64,000 nt of DNA, from assembly GCA_039805865.1 (NCBI GenBank), contig JBDLTI010000004.1, positions 1 to 64,000 on the forward strand, in the 5' to 3' direction. Positions 1 through 8,100 of the stretch are shown here, in pieces (the stretch's first letter is position 1; every line of letters begins with the position of its first letter). Source of the stretch: Fluviibacter sp039805865. Its GTDB lineage: Bacteria; Pseudomonadota; Gammaproteobacteria; Burkholderiales; Rhodocyclaceae. The position numbers and the translations under genes were made by a program. The notes beneath the pieces are model-generated. The model was not told the origin of the DNA and made no database searches. It saw only the letters and a program-made list of their open reading frames with translations.

Positions 1-1
1 G

Positions 2-532
2 GGGCTGGATGCGACGGGTACCCGTGCCTCAATGATGGGCTCGTGGATCAGCATGTATGCGCGTCAGAAGAATCCGGTGCTTAACTATATGCTGTTGCAC
101 GGCCGTAGCCGTTTTACGAACCCGGTGCTGGTCTCTCGTCAGGATGGTTTGCTGAAGGTCGTGAAAGCCATGAAGCGCGGTACGCCGTTCTATTATTTGC
201 CGGATCAGGATTTCGGATCGAAGGATGCGGTGTTTGCCCCGTTCTTCGGATTTCCTGCGGCCACGGTCACCGGTGTCTCACGCCTGGCGCAGCTAACAAA
301 TGCACGGGTGATTGCCATCGTTTCCAAGATGGTGCCGGATGGCTATGAGTCCTACTACACCGAAGAATGGGAGAACTTTCCCGGGGCTTCGGTCGAAGAA
401 GATACGGCACGCATGAATCAATTCATCGAGTCCTGGGTGTTGCAGATGCCGGATCAGTACTTCTGGCTGCACAAACGATTCAAGACGCGGCCAGAAGGTG
501 AGCCGAGTGTTTACGGCAAGCATCACCGCTAA
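2..532 (+). CDS. lpxL: Lipid A biosynthesis acyltransferase, LpxL/HtrB family (3' part only)
   Basis: The frame is open from base 2, so the gene begins before the window; 176 C-terminal residues are visible of a family usually near 290-300. The family transfers a secondary acyl chain to lipid A precursors at the inner membrane. Visible signs are the YYLPDQDFG segment, the PFFGFPA loop, and the C-terminal WLHKRFKTRP segment typical of LpxL-type enzymes. The catalytic HX4D/E motif would lie upstream and cannot be checked. Location just before dapF-DUF484-xerC matches the usual Burkholderiales order, where one or two such genes precede dapF. Whether this is LpxL or an LpxM-like paralogue cannot be decided. 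Confidence 0.88.
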   Translation, partial: GLDATGTRASMMGSWISMYARQKNPVLNYMLLHGRSRFTNPVLVSRQDGLLKVVKAMKRGTPFYYLPDQDFGSKDAVFAPFFGFPAATVTGVSRLAQLTNARVIAIVSKMVPDGYESYYTEEWENFPGASVEEDTARMNQFIESWVLQMPDQYFWLHKRFKTRPEGEPSVYGKHHR

Positions 533-547
533 TTTATTCCGCCGGCC

Positions 548-553
548 TATAAT
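548..553 (+). promoter_or_regulatory. Perfect TATAAT -10 element directly before dapF
   Basis: TATAAT lies six bases before the dapF ATG, so a transcript started at the normal distance would begin at or next to the start codon. No Shine-Dalgarno sequence is visible before dapF. No good -35 hexamer is seen 16-18 bases upstream. Inferred leaderless promoter. Confidence 0.35.
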
Positions 554-559
554 CAAAAG

Positions 560-1393
560 ATGAAACTGAAATTCTCTAAAATGCACGGCCTTGGTAACGA
601 CTTTGTCGTGCTGGATGGCGTACGTCAGCAAGTCTCGTTGAGTACCGAACAGATTCGCGCGCTCGGTGATCGGCACATCGGTATTGGCTTTGACCAGATG
701 CTGCTCGTAGAACCGGCACAGACACCGGGTGCGGATTTCCGTTATCGCATTTTCAATGCCGATGGTAGCGAAGTAGAGCAGTGCGGCAATGGCGCCCGCT
801 GCTTTGTGCGCTTTGTGCATGACCAGGGTTTGACGGAAAAATCGGCCATCGTCGTAGAAACCAAGCGCGGCATTATTCATCCGCGGCTGGAAGCAAACGG
901 CCTGGTTACCGTAGACATGGGCCAACCACGTTTTGTGCCCGCAGAGATTCCGTTTGTGTCCGAGAGCGATGCGGCCGAGCAGCCGCTGGTGTTGCCCGAT
1001 GGCACAACGCTGACCATCGGCGCTGTGTCGATGGGCAATCCGCATGCTGTGACGGTAGTGAGCGATGTCGATACGGCACCGGTTGCTGTGCAGGGCCCGC
1101 AGGTTGAACACCATGCGCGTTTTCCGCAGCGGGTAAATTCAGGTTTTATGCAAGTGGTTGACCGGCACACGATCCGATTGCGGGTGTATGAGCGCGGTGC
1201 TGGCGAAACGCTGGCCTGCGGTACCGGCGCCTGTGCGGCTGTTGTGTCCGGCATTCGCCGTGGCTTGCTGGATTCCCCTGTGCGTGTACAAACACGAGGT
1301 GGCGATTTGAATATTGCCTGGGCTGGCGCAGGTCAGCCGGTCATCATGACGGGTTCTGCCGTCACCGTATTTACTGGAGAAATCGCGCTATGA
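560..1393 (+). CDS. dapF: Diaminopimelate epimerase
   Basis: Interconverts LL- and meso-diaminopimelate, the last step before lysine (LysA, encoded at 6.1-7.4 kb) and a peptidoglycan precursor. The 277-residue length is normal. It opens with KMHGLGNDFVVLDG. Both catalytic cysteines are present: one in EQCGNGARC near residue 78 and the other in ACGTGACAAV near residue 220. The start at 560 is the only ATG fitting the conserved N-terminus. Its stop overlaps the start of the DUF484 gene by four bases (ATGA), implying coupled translation. It has no clear ribosome binding site but a TATAAT box just upstream. Confidence 0.97.
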   Translation: MKLKFSKMHGLGNDFVVLDGVRQQVSLSTEQIRALGDRHIGIGFDQMLLVEPAQTPGADFRYRIFNADGSEVEQCGNGARCFVRFVHDQGLTEKSAIVVETKRGIIHPRLEANGLVTVDMGQPRFVPAEIPFVSESDAAEQPLVLPDGTTLTIGAVSMGNPHAVTVVSDVDTAPVAVQGPQVEHHARFPQRVNSGFMQVVDRHTIRLRVYERGAGETLACGTGACAAVVSGIRRGLLDSPVRVQTRGGDLNIAWAGAGQPVIMTGSAVTVFTGEIAL

Positions 1394-2052
1394 GTATGTC
1401 GCCCGAAGCCGTGCTGGAGTTCCTGAAATCGCACCCGGAATTTTTTGAAGAGCAGGCAGAATTTTTCCATCAGGTTGAGATTGCCCATCCCTACAGTGGC
1501 CGCACGATTTCTTTGGCCGAGCGCCAAATGATTACGCTACGCGAAAAAAACCGTTTGCTAGAACATCGCCTGGGCGAGTTGCTGGGTGTCGGTGAGAGCA
1601 ACGATGCGCTGGGCGCGCGGATGCATCAACTGACCGTAGCGTTGGTGGGTGCCAGTCGCCTGGATCAGATTGTTGGCATCGTACTCAAATCGCTGGCCGA
1701 AGATTTCAGCGTGCCTCAGGCCCGTCTGCGTTTGTGGGGAGAGGGCGCGGCTAATCTGGGCCATGATGCCTGTACGCCGGTGAGTGCCGAATTGATCAAA
1801 GAAGCAGCAGGGATGCATCATCCGGTAACCGGGAGTGTGCGCACTGGTGAAGTCGCTGCCTGGTTTGGCAGCGAAGGCGAAGAGATTTCTTCAATGGCAT
1901 TGGTGCCCTTACGTTTTGAGGGTCAGACCCTCGGTTTGTTGGCGATGGCCTCGGGCGATGCCGAACGTTTTGTTGCAGGCATGGGCACTGCCTATATCGA
2001 ACGTCTGGGCGATGTCATTGCAGCTGCGTTGGCGCGCGTGTTACGCGGCTGA
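1390..2052 (+). CDS. DUF484 family protein (GAF-like)
   Basis: A 220-residue protein of the DUF484 family, found between dapF and xerC in many proteobacteria (yigA position in E. coli). The N-terminus carries the typical FLKSHPEFFEE segment, followed by a heptad-rich helix (AERQMITLREKNRLLEHRL) and a GAF-like C-terminal half. The molecular function is not established. Start at 1390 forms an ATGA overlap with dapF; xerC begins 14 bases after its stop, so the three genes are probably one operon. Cytosolic, no signal peptide or membrane segment. Confidence 0.9.
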   Translation: MSMSPEAVLEFLKSHPEFFEEQAEFFHQVEIAHPYSGRTISLAERQMITLREKNRLLEHRLGELLGVGESNDALGARMHQLTVALVGASRLDQIVGIVLKSLAEDFSVPQARLRLWGEGAANLGHDACTPVSAELIKEAAGMHHPVTGSVRTGEVAAWFGSEGEEISSMALVPLRFEGQTLGLLAMASGDAERFVAGMGTAYIERLGDVIAAALARVLRG

Positions 2053-2066
2053 TTTTGATCTAAGCC

Positions 2067-3080
2067 ATGGCTGATCCTGAACCCTCTGCGGCACCAGCAC
2101 CCTTGTGGCCAGGCGCCGAGGATTGGTTGGCAGAGCTTCGGGATCAGCGGCGCGTATCACCGCATACCTTAAATAACTACGAACGGGATTTGCGCCGCTT
2201 GCAATCATTGGCGGGTAACGCGACGCCCGCAGAACTTACCGCGCTGGATTTGCGCCGTTTTGTTGGGAGATTGCACGCATCCGGTTTGTCCGGACGTTCG
2301 ATTGCCCGATCGCTATCAGCATGGCGCGGATTGCTACGTTGGCTGGCGCGCCGTGGCGTACTGGATGCCAATGTGGCTGAAGGGCTGCACGCGCCCAAAC
2401 ACCCGAAACGATTGCCGGATGCTTTATCCGTTGACGAAGCCTTTCGTTTGCTCAACCCTCTATCGCTCACGGATGACTCTGCTGACACGCCGGCGCGGGA
2501 GCAGGTGCTGCAATCTCGGGATCAGGCCATCTTCGAGTTGTTTTATTCCTCGGGCATCCGGTTGTCCGAACTGGTGGGGCTGAATATGGATTGTCTGACT
2601 GATCTGCGCCAGGGTGAGGTGCGCGTGTTGGGCAAACGGAATAAAACACGCGTGGTGCCGGTGGGTCGCACCGCGCAAGCCGCCGTTGAAGCCTGGTTGG
2701 CCGTTAGAGTGCAATTGCTCAAAGCAGAAGATGAGCCAGCGTTATTTCTGGGTCAGCAAGGAAAGCGCATTGCGCCACGTATGATTCAGCTTCGTTTGCA
2801 GAAGCATGGGCAGCAACAAGGATTGCCGCAACGCGTGCATCCCCACCAGTTGCGCCACTCGTTCGCAACGCATATGTTGCAGGGCTCGGGTGATTTGCGT
2901 GCGGTACAGGAGATGCTGGGCCACGCCAGCATTGCTTCGACCCAGGTTTATACTCACCTCGATTTTCAGCATCTGGCACAGGTTTATGACCAGGCGCACC
3001 CACGCGCACACCGCAGCAAAGAGGCCGTAGCGCAAGCCAACGCCAGTCGCTTTAACCCCGAACAAGAAGATAAAAAATAA
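2067..3080 (+). CDS. xerC: Tyrosine recombinase XerC
   Basis: Site-specific recombinase that with XerD resolves chromosome dimers at dif. The 337 residues include the N-terminal SAM-like core-binding domain (about 15-105) and the catalytic domain (about 120-310). Catalytic residues seen: first Arg in SSGIRLSELVG, Lys in LGKRNKTR, HxxR in HQLRHSFATHML, His in LGHASI, and the Tyr nucleophile in STQVYTHLD. The tail after residue 315 is charged and not conserved. Position after dapF-DUF484 supports XerC over XerD. Confidence 0.95.
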   Translation: MADPEPSAAPAPLWPGAEDWLAELRDQRRVSPHTLNNYERDLRRLQSLAGNATPAELTALDLRRFVGRLHASGLSGRSIARSLSAWRGLLRWLARRGVLDANVAEGLHAPKHPKRLPDALSVDEAFRLLNPLSLTDDSADTPAREQVLQSRDQAIFELFYSSGIRLSELVGLNMDCLTDLRQGEVRVLGKRNKTRVVPVGRTAQAAVEAWLAVRVQLLKAEDEPALFLGQQGKRIAPRMIQLRLQKHGQQQGLPQRVHPHQLRHSFATHMLQGSGDLRAVQEMLGHASIASTQVYTHLDFQHLAQVYDQAHPRAHRSKEAVAQANASRFNPEQEDKK

Positions 3081-3081
3081 C

Positions 3082-4302
3082 ATGACCGCTACACTGATTT
3101 TAGAATCCGGGAAATCCGGTTCTGTTCGTCGCCGCCACCCCTGGATCTTTGCCGGGTCCGTCGCCACGTTTAAGGGCCGTGCCCGATCCGGCGATACAGT
3201 CATTGTTGAGGATGAGCGCGGTGCGGTGATGGGGCGTGCCGCCTGGAGCCCCGAATCGAAGATTCGTGCTCGCATGTGGACCTTTGATCCGGATGAAACG
3301 ATTGACCATGCCTTTTTCAAACGGCGTGTCGCGCAGGCGGTTGCACGCCGCACGGGATGGTCTGTGCTGCGTGGCGAACAGCCCGAGCCCGGGGGCGAGC
3401 GTTTGATTCACGGCGAGGCCGATGGCTTGCCGGGCGTGATTGCCGATCGCTATGGCGACACCGTAGTACTGCAGCTCACCAGTGCCGGGGCAGATGCCTG
3501 GCGTGATGCTATTGTGGCGGGCATTGTGCAGGCGACGGGCTGCCAGCAAATTTATGAACGCTCCGATTCCGACGTGCGCAAGCTGGAAGGGCTGGAGCCT
3601 GTGACCGGTTGGATTGCTGCCAAAGGCCTAAACGAAGCACCGGCCAATGCCTTACCGCAGATTGATGAGCATGGCGTTCGCTTTGGTGTGGATGTGATTG
3701 GCGGTCACAAGACCGGTTTCTATCTGGATCAACGGGACAACCGTTTGATGCTGCGATCGTTAGCGCAAGGCCGTCGTGTGCTCAATTGCTTCTGTTACAC
3801 GGGCGGATTTTCGTTACAGGCTTTGGCCGGGGGCGCCGAATCGGTGATGTCGATTGATTCATCAGGCCCTGCGCTTGAACAGGCAAAAGCCAATCTCGCC
3901 ATGAATCGGCATCTGGATGCTAGTCGCGCAGAGTGGCGTGACGCGGATGTATTTCAGGCGTTGCGGGATTATCACAAGGCGGGCGAGAAGTTTGACCTCA
4001 TCGTGTTAGACCCACCCAAATTCGCACCTTCTGCTGCGCATGCTGATCAAGCTGCTCGCGCATACAAAGACATTAATCTGTTCGGCTTCAAGTTGCTGGC
4101 ACCGGGAGGTTTGATGATGACCTACTCTTGCTCTGGCGGCATCGGCCTCGAGCTCTTCCAGAAGATTGTTGCGAGCGCTGCATCAGATGCGGGACGGGAC
4201 GCACGTATTTTGCGGCGCCTGATGGCTTCGAGTGATCATCCGGTCGGCTTGGCGGCACCGGAAGGCGAATATCTCAAAGGGCTGCTCGTCGAAGCAAGCT
4301 GA
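3082..4302 (+). CDS. rlmI: 23S rRNA (cytosine-C5) methyltransferase, RlmI-type
   Basis: 406-residue SAM-dependent methyltransferase with an N-terminal PUA-like domain (SGSVRRRHPWIFAGSV) and a C-terminal Rossmann methyltransferase. Visible signs are the GFYLDQRDNR motif, the SAM-binding NCFCYTGGFSLQAL segment, and the catalytic DPPKFAPS and YSCSG motifs, the latter with the cysteine expected of m5C enzymes. E. coli RlmI modifies C1962 of 23S rRNA; orthology is inferred from the domain order. It starts one base after the xerC stop and overlaps the next gene by one base (TGATG). Confidence 0.92.
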   Translation: MTATLILESGKSGSVRRRHPWIFAGSVATFKGRARSGDTVIVEDERGAVMGRAAWSPESKIRARMWTFDPDETIDHAFFKRRVAQAVARRTGWSVLRGEQPEPGGERLIHGEADGLPGVIADRYGDTVVLQLTSAGADAWRDAIVAGIVQATGCQQIYERSDSDVRKLEGLEPVTGWIAAKGLNEAPANALPQIDEHGVRFGVDVIGGHKTGFYLDQRDNRLMLRSLAQGRRVLNCFCYTGGFSLQALAGGAESVMSIDSSGPALEQAKANLAMNRHLDASRAEWRDADVFQALRDYHKAGEKFDLIVLDPPKFAPSAAHADQAARAYKDINLFGFKLLAPGGLMMTYSCSGGIGLELFQKIVASAASDAGRDARILRRLMASSDHPVGLAAPEGEYLKGLLVEAS

Positions 4303-5219
4303 TGCCCATGTCGGTTCATTCAGCGGCCAGGGCCAGGCTCTGGTCGGCCGCAGGTATTGTGGTGCTCTCCCTGCTCTGGGGGTATACCTGGGTGCTGGCC
4401 AAACAGGCTTTGGATTTTGCGCCGCCGCTGACAATGACCTTCATGCGTGTTTTAGGGGGTGCTCTGGCTCTTTTCCTGGCGCTTCGTCTGATGCGACAAC
4501 CCATGTCTTTGCCCATGGCGCGTGATGTCCTGCTGATCAGCTTCTGCCAGGTTGTCTGCTTCATGTTGTTGCAGACCCTAAGCCTCAACTATGGTGCTGC
4601 CGGTAAAACGGCTGTGCTGGTGTACACCATGCCCATCTGGACCTTGTTTCTGGCCTGGCCTTTGCTTGGTGAGCGGGTACGTGGCGGGCAGTGGCTTGCC
4701 GTGATTGGTATTCTGATAGGGTTGTTGCTGATTATCGAACCCTGGCATTTGCAACCAGACTGGTTCAGCAACAGCTTGGCGATTGGCGCTGCAATCTGTT
4801 GGGCGATGGGCACTGTGCTGGTCAAGAAGCTCCGACGTCATACGCGGGTCAGTTTGCTCGCACTCACCGCATGGTCGAATCTGATCGGCTGTATTCCTCT
4901 GGGGGTGATTGCAGCAATTGCCAATGAGGCGCCGGTACGATGGACGCCCGAGTTCTTGGTGATTTTGAGTGTTCTGTCCTTGATCAGTACAGCGTTTTGC
5001 TGGTGGCTATGGACGTCGATTCTTGATCGCGTGCCCGCATGGGAAGCAAGTCTGCTGGTTTTGGGGACGCCCGTGATTGCGATTATTTGCTCCCGAGTGT
5101 TGTTGGATGAGGCATTCAGTACCTTTGAAATTGCGGGTATCCTGCTGATTGGATTGGGTCTATGCCTCTTGTCGATTGTCAGTTGGCTGCGTGAGCGCCG
5201 GCTATCTTCTCTGGTTTGA
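4302..5219 (+). CDS. EamA/DMT family transporter
   Basis: 305-residue membrane protein with about ten hydrophobic segments arranged as two EamA repeats. Family signs are the SLLWGYTWVLAKQAL opening, RVLGGALAL in the first repeat, and ERV and LLLDEAFS boundary motifs after the fourth and ninth helices. The family includes exporters of amino acids, nucleosides and drugs; substrate cannot be read from sequence. It overlaps rlmI by one base and is followed six bases later by an AEC transporter, so it may be the tail of the xerC operon. Confidence 0.9.
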   Translation: MPMSVHSAARARLWSAAGIVVLSLLWGYTWVLAKQALDFAPPLTMTFMRVLGGALALFLALRLMRQPMSLPMARDVLLISFCQVVCFMLLQTLSLNYGAAGKTAVLVYTMPIWTLFLAWPLLGERVRGGQWLAVIGILIGLLLIIEPWHLQPDWFSNSLAIGAAICWAMGTVLVKKLRRHTRVSLLALTAWSNLIGCIPLGVIAAIANEAPVRWTPEFLVILSVLSLISTAFCWWLWTSILDRVPAWEASLLVLGTPVIAIICSRVLLDEAFSTFEIAGILLIGLGLCLLSIVSWLRERRLSSLV

Positions 5220-5225
5220 AGTCTT

Positions 5226-6110
5226 ATGGAACTCTTTGTTCGAATTCTTGAAGTGATCTTCCCAGTAATCGCCGTCGTCATGGTCGGTTTCTGGGCGGGC
5301 CGCAAGAACAAGCCGGAAATGGTGGTGGCCAATCGCTTGAACATGGATTACTTTACGCCAGCGATGGTCTTTACCGTGATGGCGGGCGGTGACTTTCATA
5401 TCCGCGAATATGTCTGGCTGGCGGGCGGGGCGGCGATTTCAATTTTTGCCTGTGGCCTGATCGGTTATCTGACGGCGCGCGGTCTACGTGAAGCACCTAA
5501 AACTGTTGGTCTGCCGATCATGATCAACAACAGCGGCAATCTGGGGATTCCGCTGGCGCTGTTGGCCTTTGGTAAAGAGGGCATGGCAGCGGCGGTCGTG
5601 CTCTTTCTCGTATCCAATACCATTCACTTCATTATCGGTCCCTGGATCCTGAATCCCGAGGCCAAAATCAGCGATGTCTGGAAGATCCCGATGATTCAGG
5701 CGGCGATGCTGGGTCTGACCTTTAACATCCTGCAGATTCATCTGTGGCAACCATTGATGTTTGCCTTGAAAATGCTGGGGGATATTTCGGTGCCACTGAT
5801 GCTCTTTGCGCTCGGCGTGCGCCTGTGCGATGTCAAGTTTTCGGAGAGCAAAGCCGCCATGGTGTCGGCCATCGTACGCCCGGTAGCGGGCATGGGCACT
5901 GCCGCGCTGATTGGCTGGCTGCTGGGGCTGTCGGATGCCTTTATCGCACAGCTGATTCTCTTTGGCTCACTGCCACCCGCCGTGCTGAATTATATGTTTG
6001 CAGAGCGTTACCATCAGGAGCCACAGAAGGTGGCGTCCATTGTGATGATTGGTAACATCGCCGGGCTGCTGTTTATTCCGCTGGCCCTGCTGATCGTTCT
6101 GCCGCGTTAA
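5226..6110 (+). CDS. AEC (auxin efflux carrier) family transporter
   Basis: 294-residue, roughly ten-helix membrane protein. The family signature is seen in MINNSGNLGIPLALLAFG and in the C-terminal repeat GSLPPAVLNYMFAERY. Bacterial members move carboxylates such as malate; the substrate here is unknown. No strong ribosome binding site precedes the ATG. The stop lies in a TTAA that also carries the lysA stop on the other strand, so the two genes overlap by four bases tail to tail with no room for a separate terminator. Confidence 0.9.
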   Translation: MELFVRILEVIFPVIAVVMVGFWAGRKNKPEMVVANRLNMDYFTPAMVFTVMAGGDFHIREYVWLAGGAAISIFACGLIGYLTARGLREAPKTVGLPIMINNSGNLGIPLALLAFGKEGMAAAVVLFLVSNTIHFIIGPWILNPEAKISDVWKIPMIQAAMLGLTFNILQIHLWQPLMFALKMLGDISVPLMLFALGVRLCDVKFSESKAAMVSAIVRPVAGMGTAALIGWLLGLSDAFIAQLILFGSLPPAVLNYMFAERYHQEPQKVASIVMIGNIAGLLFIPLALLIVLPR

Positions 6111-7393
6111 AGCTTGATAGTCTGCTCGCCGGCGTAGAGACTCTCAATGGTTTCGCGGGCACGCACCAGGTGGGTTTTGTCACCATCAATGAGAATTTCA
6201 GCGGCGCGTGGGCGTGTGTTGTAGTTTGAGCTCATCACCATGCCATAGGCACCTGCAGATAGTACGGCGAGTAGATCGCCTTCTTGCAGTGCCAGCGGAC
6301 GGGCCTGGCCCAGGAAGTCGCCTGTTTCGCAGACGGGGCCAACGACGTCATAAGTACGGGCTTCGCCAGCATGAGGCGATACAGGCACGATGTCATGCCA
6401 GGCTTCGTACAGTGCCGGGCGGGCCAGATCATTCATGGCCGCATCGACAATCGCGAAGTGTTTATCTTCCCCATGCTTCAGATATTCCACTTTGGTCAGG
6501 AGGACGCCAGCATTGCCAACAAGGCGACGGCCCGGTTCAAGCAATACGCGTAAGCCACGGCCTGTCAGACGATCCAGGAGCGGGCGCAGATAATCAGCAA
6601 CCACCGGCTCGATTTGGCCTTCGTGGTAATAGATACCCAGGCCGCCACCCAGATCGATGTGGTGCAGATGAATGCCTTCGCTCTTGAGCGTATCGACTAA
6701 TGGCAGGATGCGTTCCAGCGCTTCGACAAATGGCGAAGGGTCAAGTAATTGTGAGCCGATGTGGCAATCAATACCGGTGACTTCAATGCTAGGCAGTGAA
6801 GCGGCGTGGCGATAAAGCGCCAGTGCATCGGTGATCGGCACGCCGAATTTATTTTCTTTGAGGCCTGTAGAGATGTAAGGGTGTGTTTTGGCATCCACGT
6901 CTGGGTTAACGCGCAGACTGATTGGTGCGCGCTTGCCGATACGTGCAGCTACAGCCGATAGTCGATCCAGCTCACTGGCCGATTCGACGTTGAAGCAGAG
7001 GATTCCTGCATTCAGTGCAGCGATCATTTCTTCTTCGGTTTTGCCAACGCCCGAGAAGACTACTTTCTGAGGGTTGCCACCGGCAGCGAGTACGCGCGCC
7101 AGTTCGCCGCCAGAGACGATGTCAAAACCTGAGCCGAGTTGGGCAAACAGGCTGAGCACGCCGAGGTTGCTATTCGATTTAACCGCAAAGCAGACGAGAC
7201 CTTCCTGGCCAGCAGGGTGAGCGGCGAGCGTGTCGGCAAAGGCCTTGTATGCATCCGTGAGTGCCGCACGGGAATAGACATAAGCAGGCGTGCCGAAGGT
7301 CTCGGCGATCGCTGTGAGACTGCAATTCTCGAAGTGCAGCTGTTGATCACGATCGTTCAGGTGGCGGCTGTGCGGAAATTGGCGTTGCGACAT
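6107..7393 (-). CDS. lysA: Diaminopimelate decarboxylase
   Basis: PLP enzyme converting meso-diaminopimelate to lysine. 428 residues, normal for the family. PLP lysine in CFAVKSNSNLGVL; HIGSQLLDPSPF, the glycine-rich DLGGGLGI and the VCETGDFLG motif with the active-site cysteine are all present. Downstream partner of lptM, 21 bases after that gene's stop, a common lptM-lysA pairing. In E. coli lptM precedes dapF instead, so the lysine genes dapF and lysA here sit in two nearby units on opposite strands. Confidence 0.97.
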   Translation of the reverse strand: MSQRQFPHSRHLNDRDQQLHFENCSLTAIAETFGTPAYVYSRAALTDAYKAFADTLAAHPAGQEGLVCFAVKSNSNLGVLSLFAQLGSGFDIVSGGELARVLAAGGNPQKVVFSGVGKTEEEMIAALNAGILCFNVESASELDRLSAVAARIGKRAPISLRVNPDVDAKTHPYISTGLKENKFGVPITDALALYRHAASLPSIEVTGIDCHIGSQLLDPSPFVEALERILPLVDTLKSEGIHLHHIDLGGGLGIYYHEGQIEPVVADYLRPLLDRLTGRGLRVLLEPGRRLVGNAGVLLTKVEYLKHGEDKHFAIVDAAMNDLARPALYEAWHDIVPVSPHAGEARTYDVVGPVCETGDFLGQARPLALQEGDLLAVLSAGAYGMVMSSNYNTRPRAAEILIDGDKTHLVRARETIESLYAGEQTIKL

Positions 7394-7414
7394 AGTCAGG
7401 CGATCTAGAAAAAA

Positions 7415-7663
7415 TCAGAAGGAGTCAGAGAGCATGGCGGCAGGTGATGCCGTGCTGGGGTTATAGAGTGCTTCAGCCGGAATGGTCTGCTGTTGTGCCT
7501 GAATCTTCAGGGCGTCTTCAGAGCCGACCGGTGGTTTAGCGTTGGGTAGCTGGTTGGGCGCTAGATAAAGACCGCCCTTGATGCCGCAGGCAGACAGCAG
7601 CAGTGCCACGACCAGACCGCTGGCTAGATGACGATAACGACAGTAAAAAGGCTGATTACGCAT
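7415..7663 (-). CDS. lptM: LptM (YifL)-like small lipoprotein
   Basis: 82-residue outer-membrane lipoprotein candidate. A signal peptide with lipobox LSAC is followed at once by GIKGGLYLAP, which resembles the CGxKGPLYxP motif of LptM, the lipoprotein that assists LptDE assembly in E. coli. The remainder is proline- and alanine-rich and not conserved. It is divergent from cyaY, as yifL is in E. coli, and heads the lysA unit. Confidence 0.85.
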   Translation of the reverse strand: MRNQPFYCRYRHLASGLVVALLLSACGIKGGLYLAPNQLPNAKPPVGSEDALKIQAQQQTIPAEALYNPSTASPAAMLSDSF

Positions 7664-7739
7664 GGCGTGATGGTATCACGCAGGGGCACTACAACCCGTT
7701 AGAATAGCCGCTTGTGTAATCAGATCTCACCTAGAAATC

Positions 7740-8066
7740 ATGGATGAAAAAGAGTTTGCTGAACGATCGCGCCTAACCTTGGCGCGAATTGAGGGCGCCA
7801 TAGAGCAGGCAGCAGAGGATGGCGCGGATATCGACTTTGAAATGCAGCGTGGTATTCTCGAAATCGAATGCCCCGATGGCAGCAAGATCATCGTTAGCCC
7901 ACACATGATCGCTCAGGAAATCTGGGTAGCCGCACGCTCGGGCGGCTTCCACTTCCGTGATGATGGCCAATCGGGTTGGATTGATACGCGAACGGGTGAA
8001 ACGCTGGATCAGCGTTTGATCGAAATTCTCAAACAACAAGGCCAGGTTGCTATAAAACTCAGCTGA
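7740..8066 (+). CDS. cyaY: Frataxin-like iron-binding protein CyaY
   Basis: 108-residue cytosolic protein that binds iron and modulates the IscS/IscU iron-sulfur machinery. It starts with an acidic helix (DEKEFAERSRLTLARIEGAIE) and contains the beta-sheet motif GGFHFRDDGQSGWIDTRTGE, both typical of CyaY. Divergent from lptM with a 76-base spacer; that spacer contains TAGAAT at 7700-7705, a possible -10 for cyaY with no good -35. The end of the gene forms one arm of the hairpin at 8040-8074. Confidence 0.95.
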   Translation: MDEKEFAERSRLTLARIEGAIEQAAEDGADIDFEMQRGILEIECPDGSKIIVSPHMIAQEIWVAARSGGFHFRDDGQSGWIDTRTGETLDQRLIEILKQQGQVAIKLS

Positions 8067-8074
8067 ACCTGGCC
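8040..8074 (-). terminator. Hairpin between convergent cyaY and mrcA
   Basis: A 9-bp perfect stem (GGCCAGGTT / AACCTGGCC) with a 17-base loop. Read on the minus strand it lies after the mrcA stop and is followed by a T-rich run (TTGTTGTTT), so it best fits an intrinsic terminator for mrcA. One arm lies within the last codons of cyaY. Confidence 0.5.
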
Positions 8075-8100
8075 TCTGGGTTGCTACAAAATCGAATGAA

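Noticed and set aside
293..1114. Long open frame on the minus strand across dapF
   Set aside because: It is antisense to a well-conserved gene, has no family motif and no ribosome binding site; explained by codon bias of dapF.
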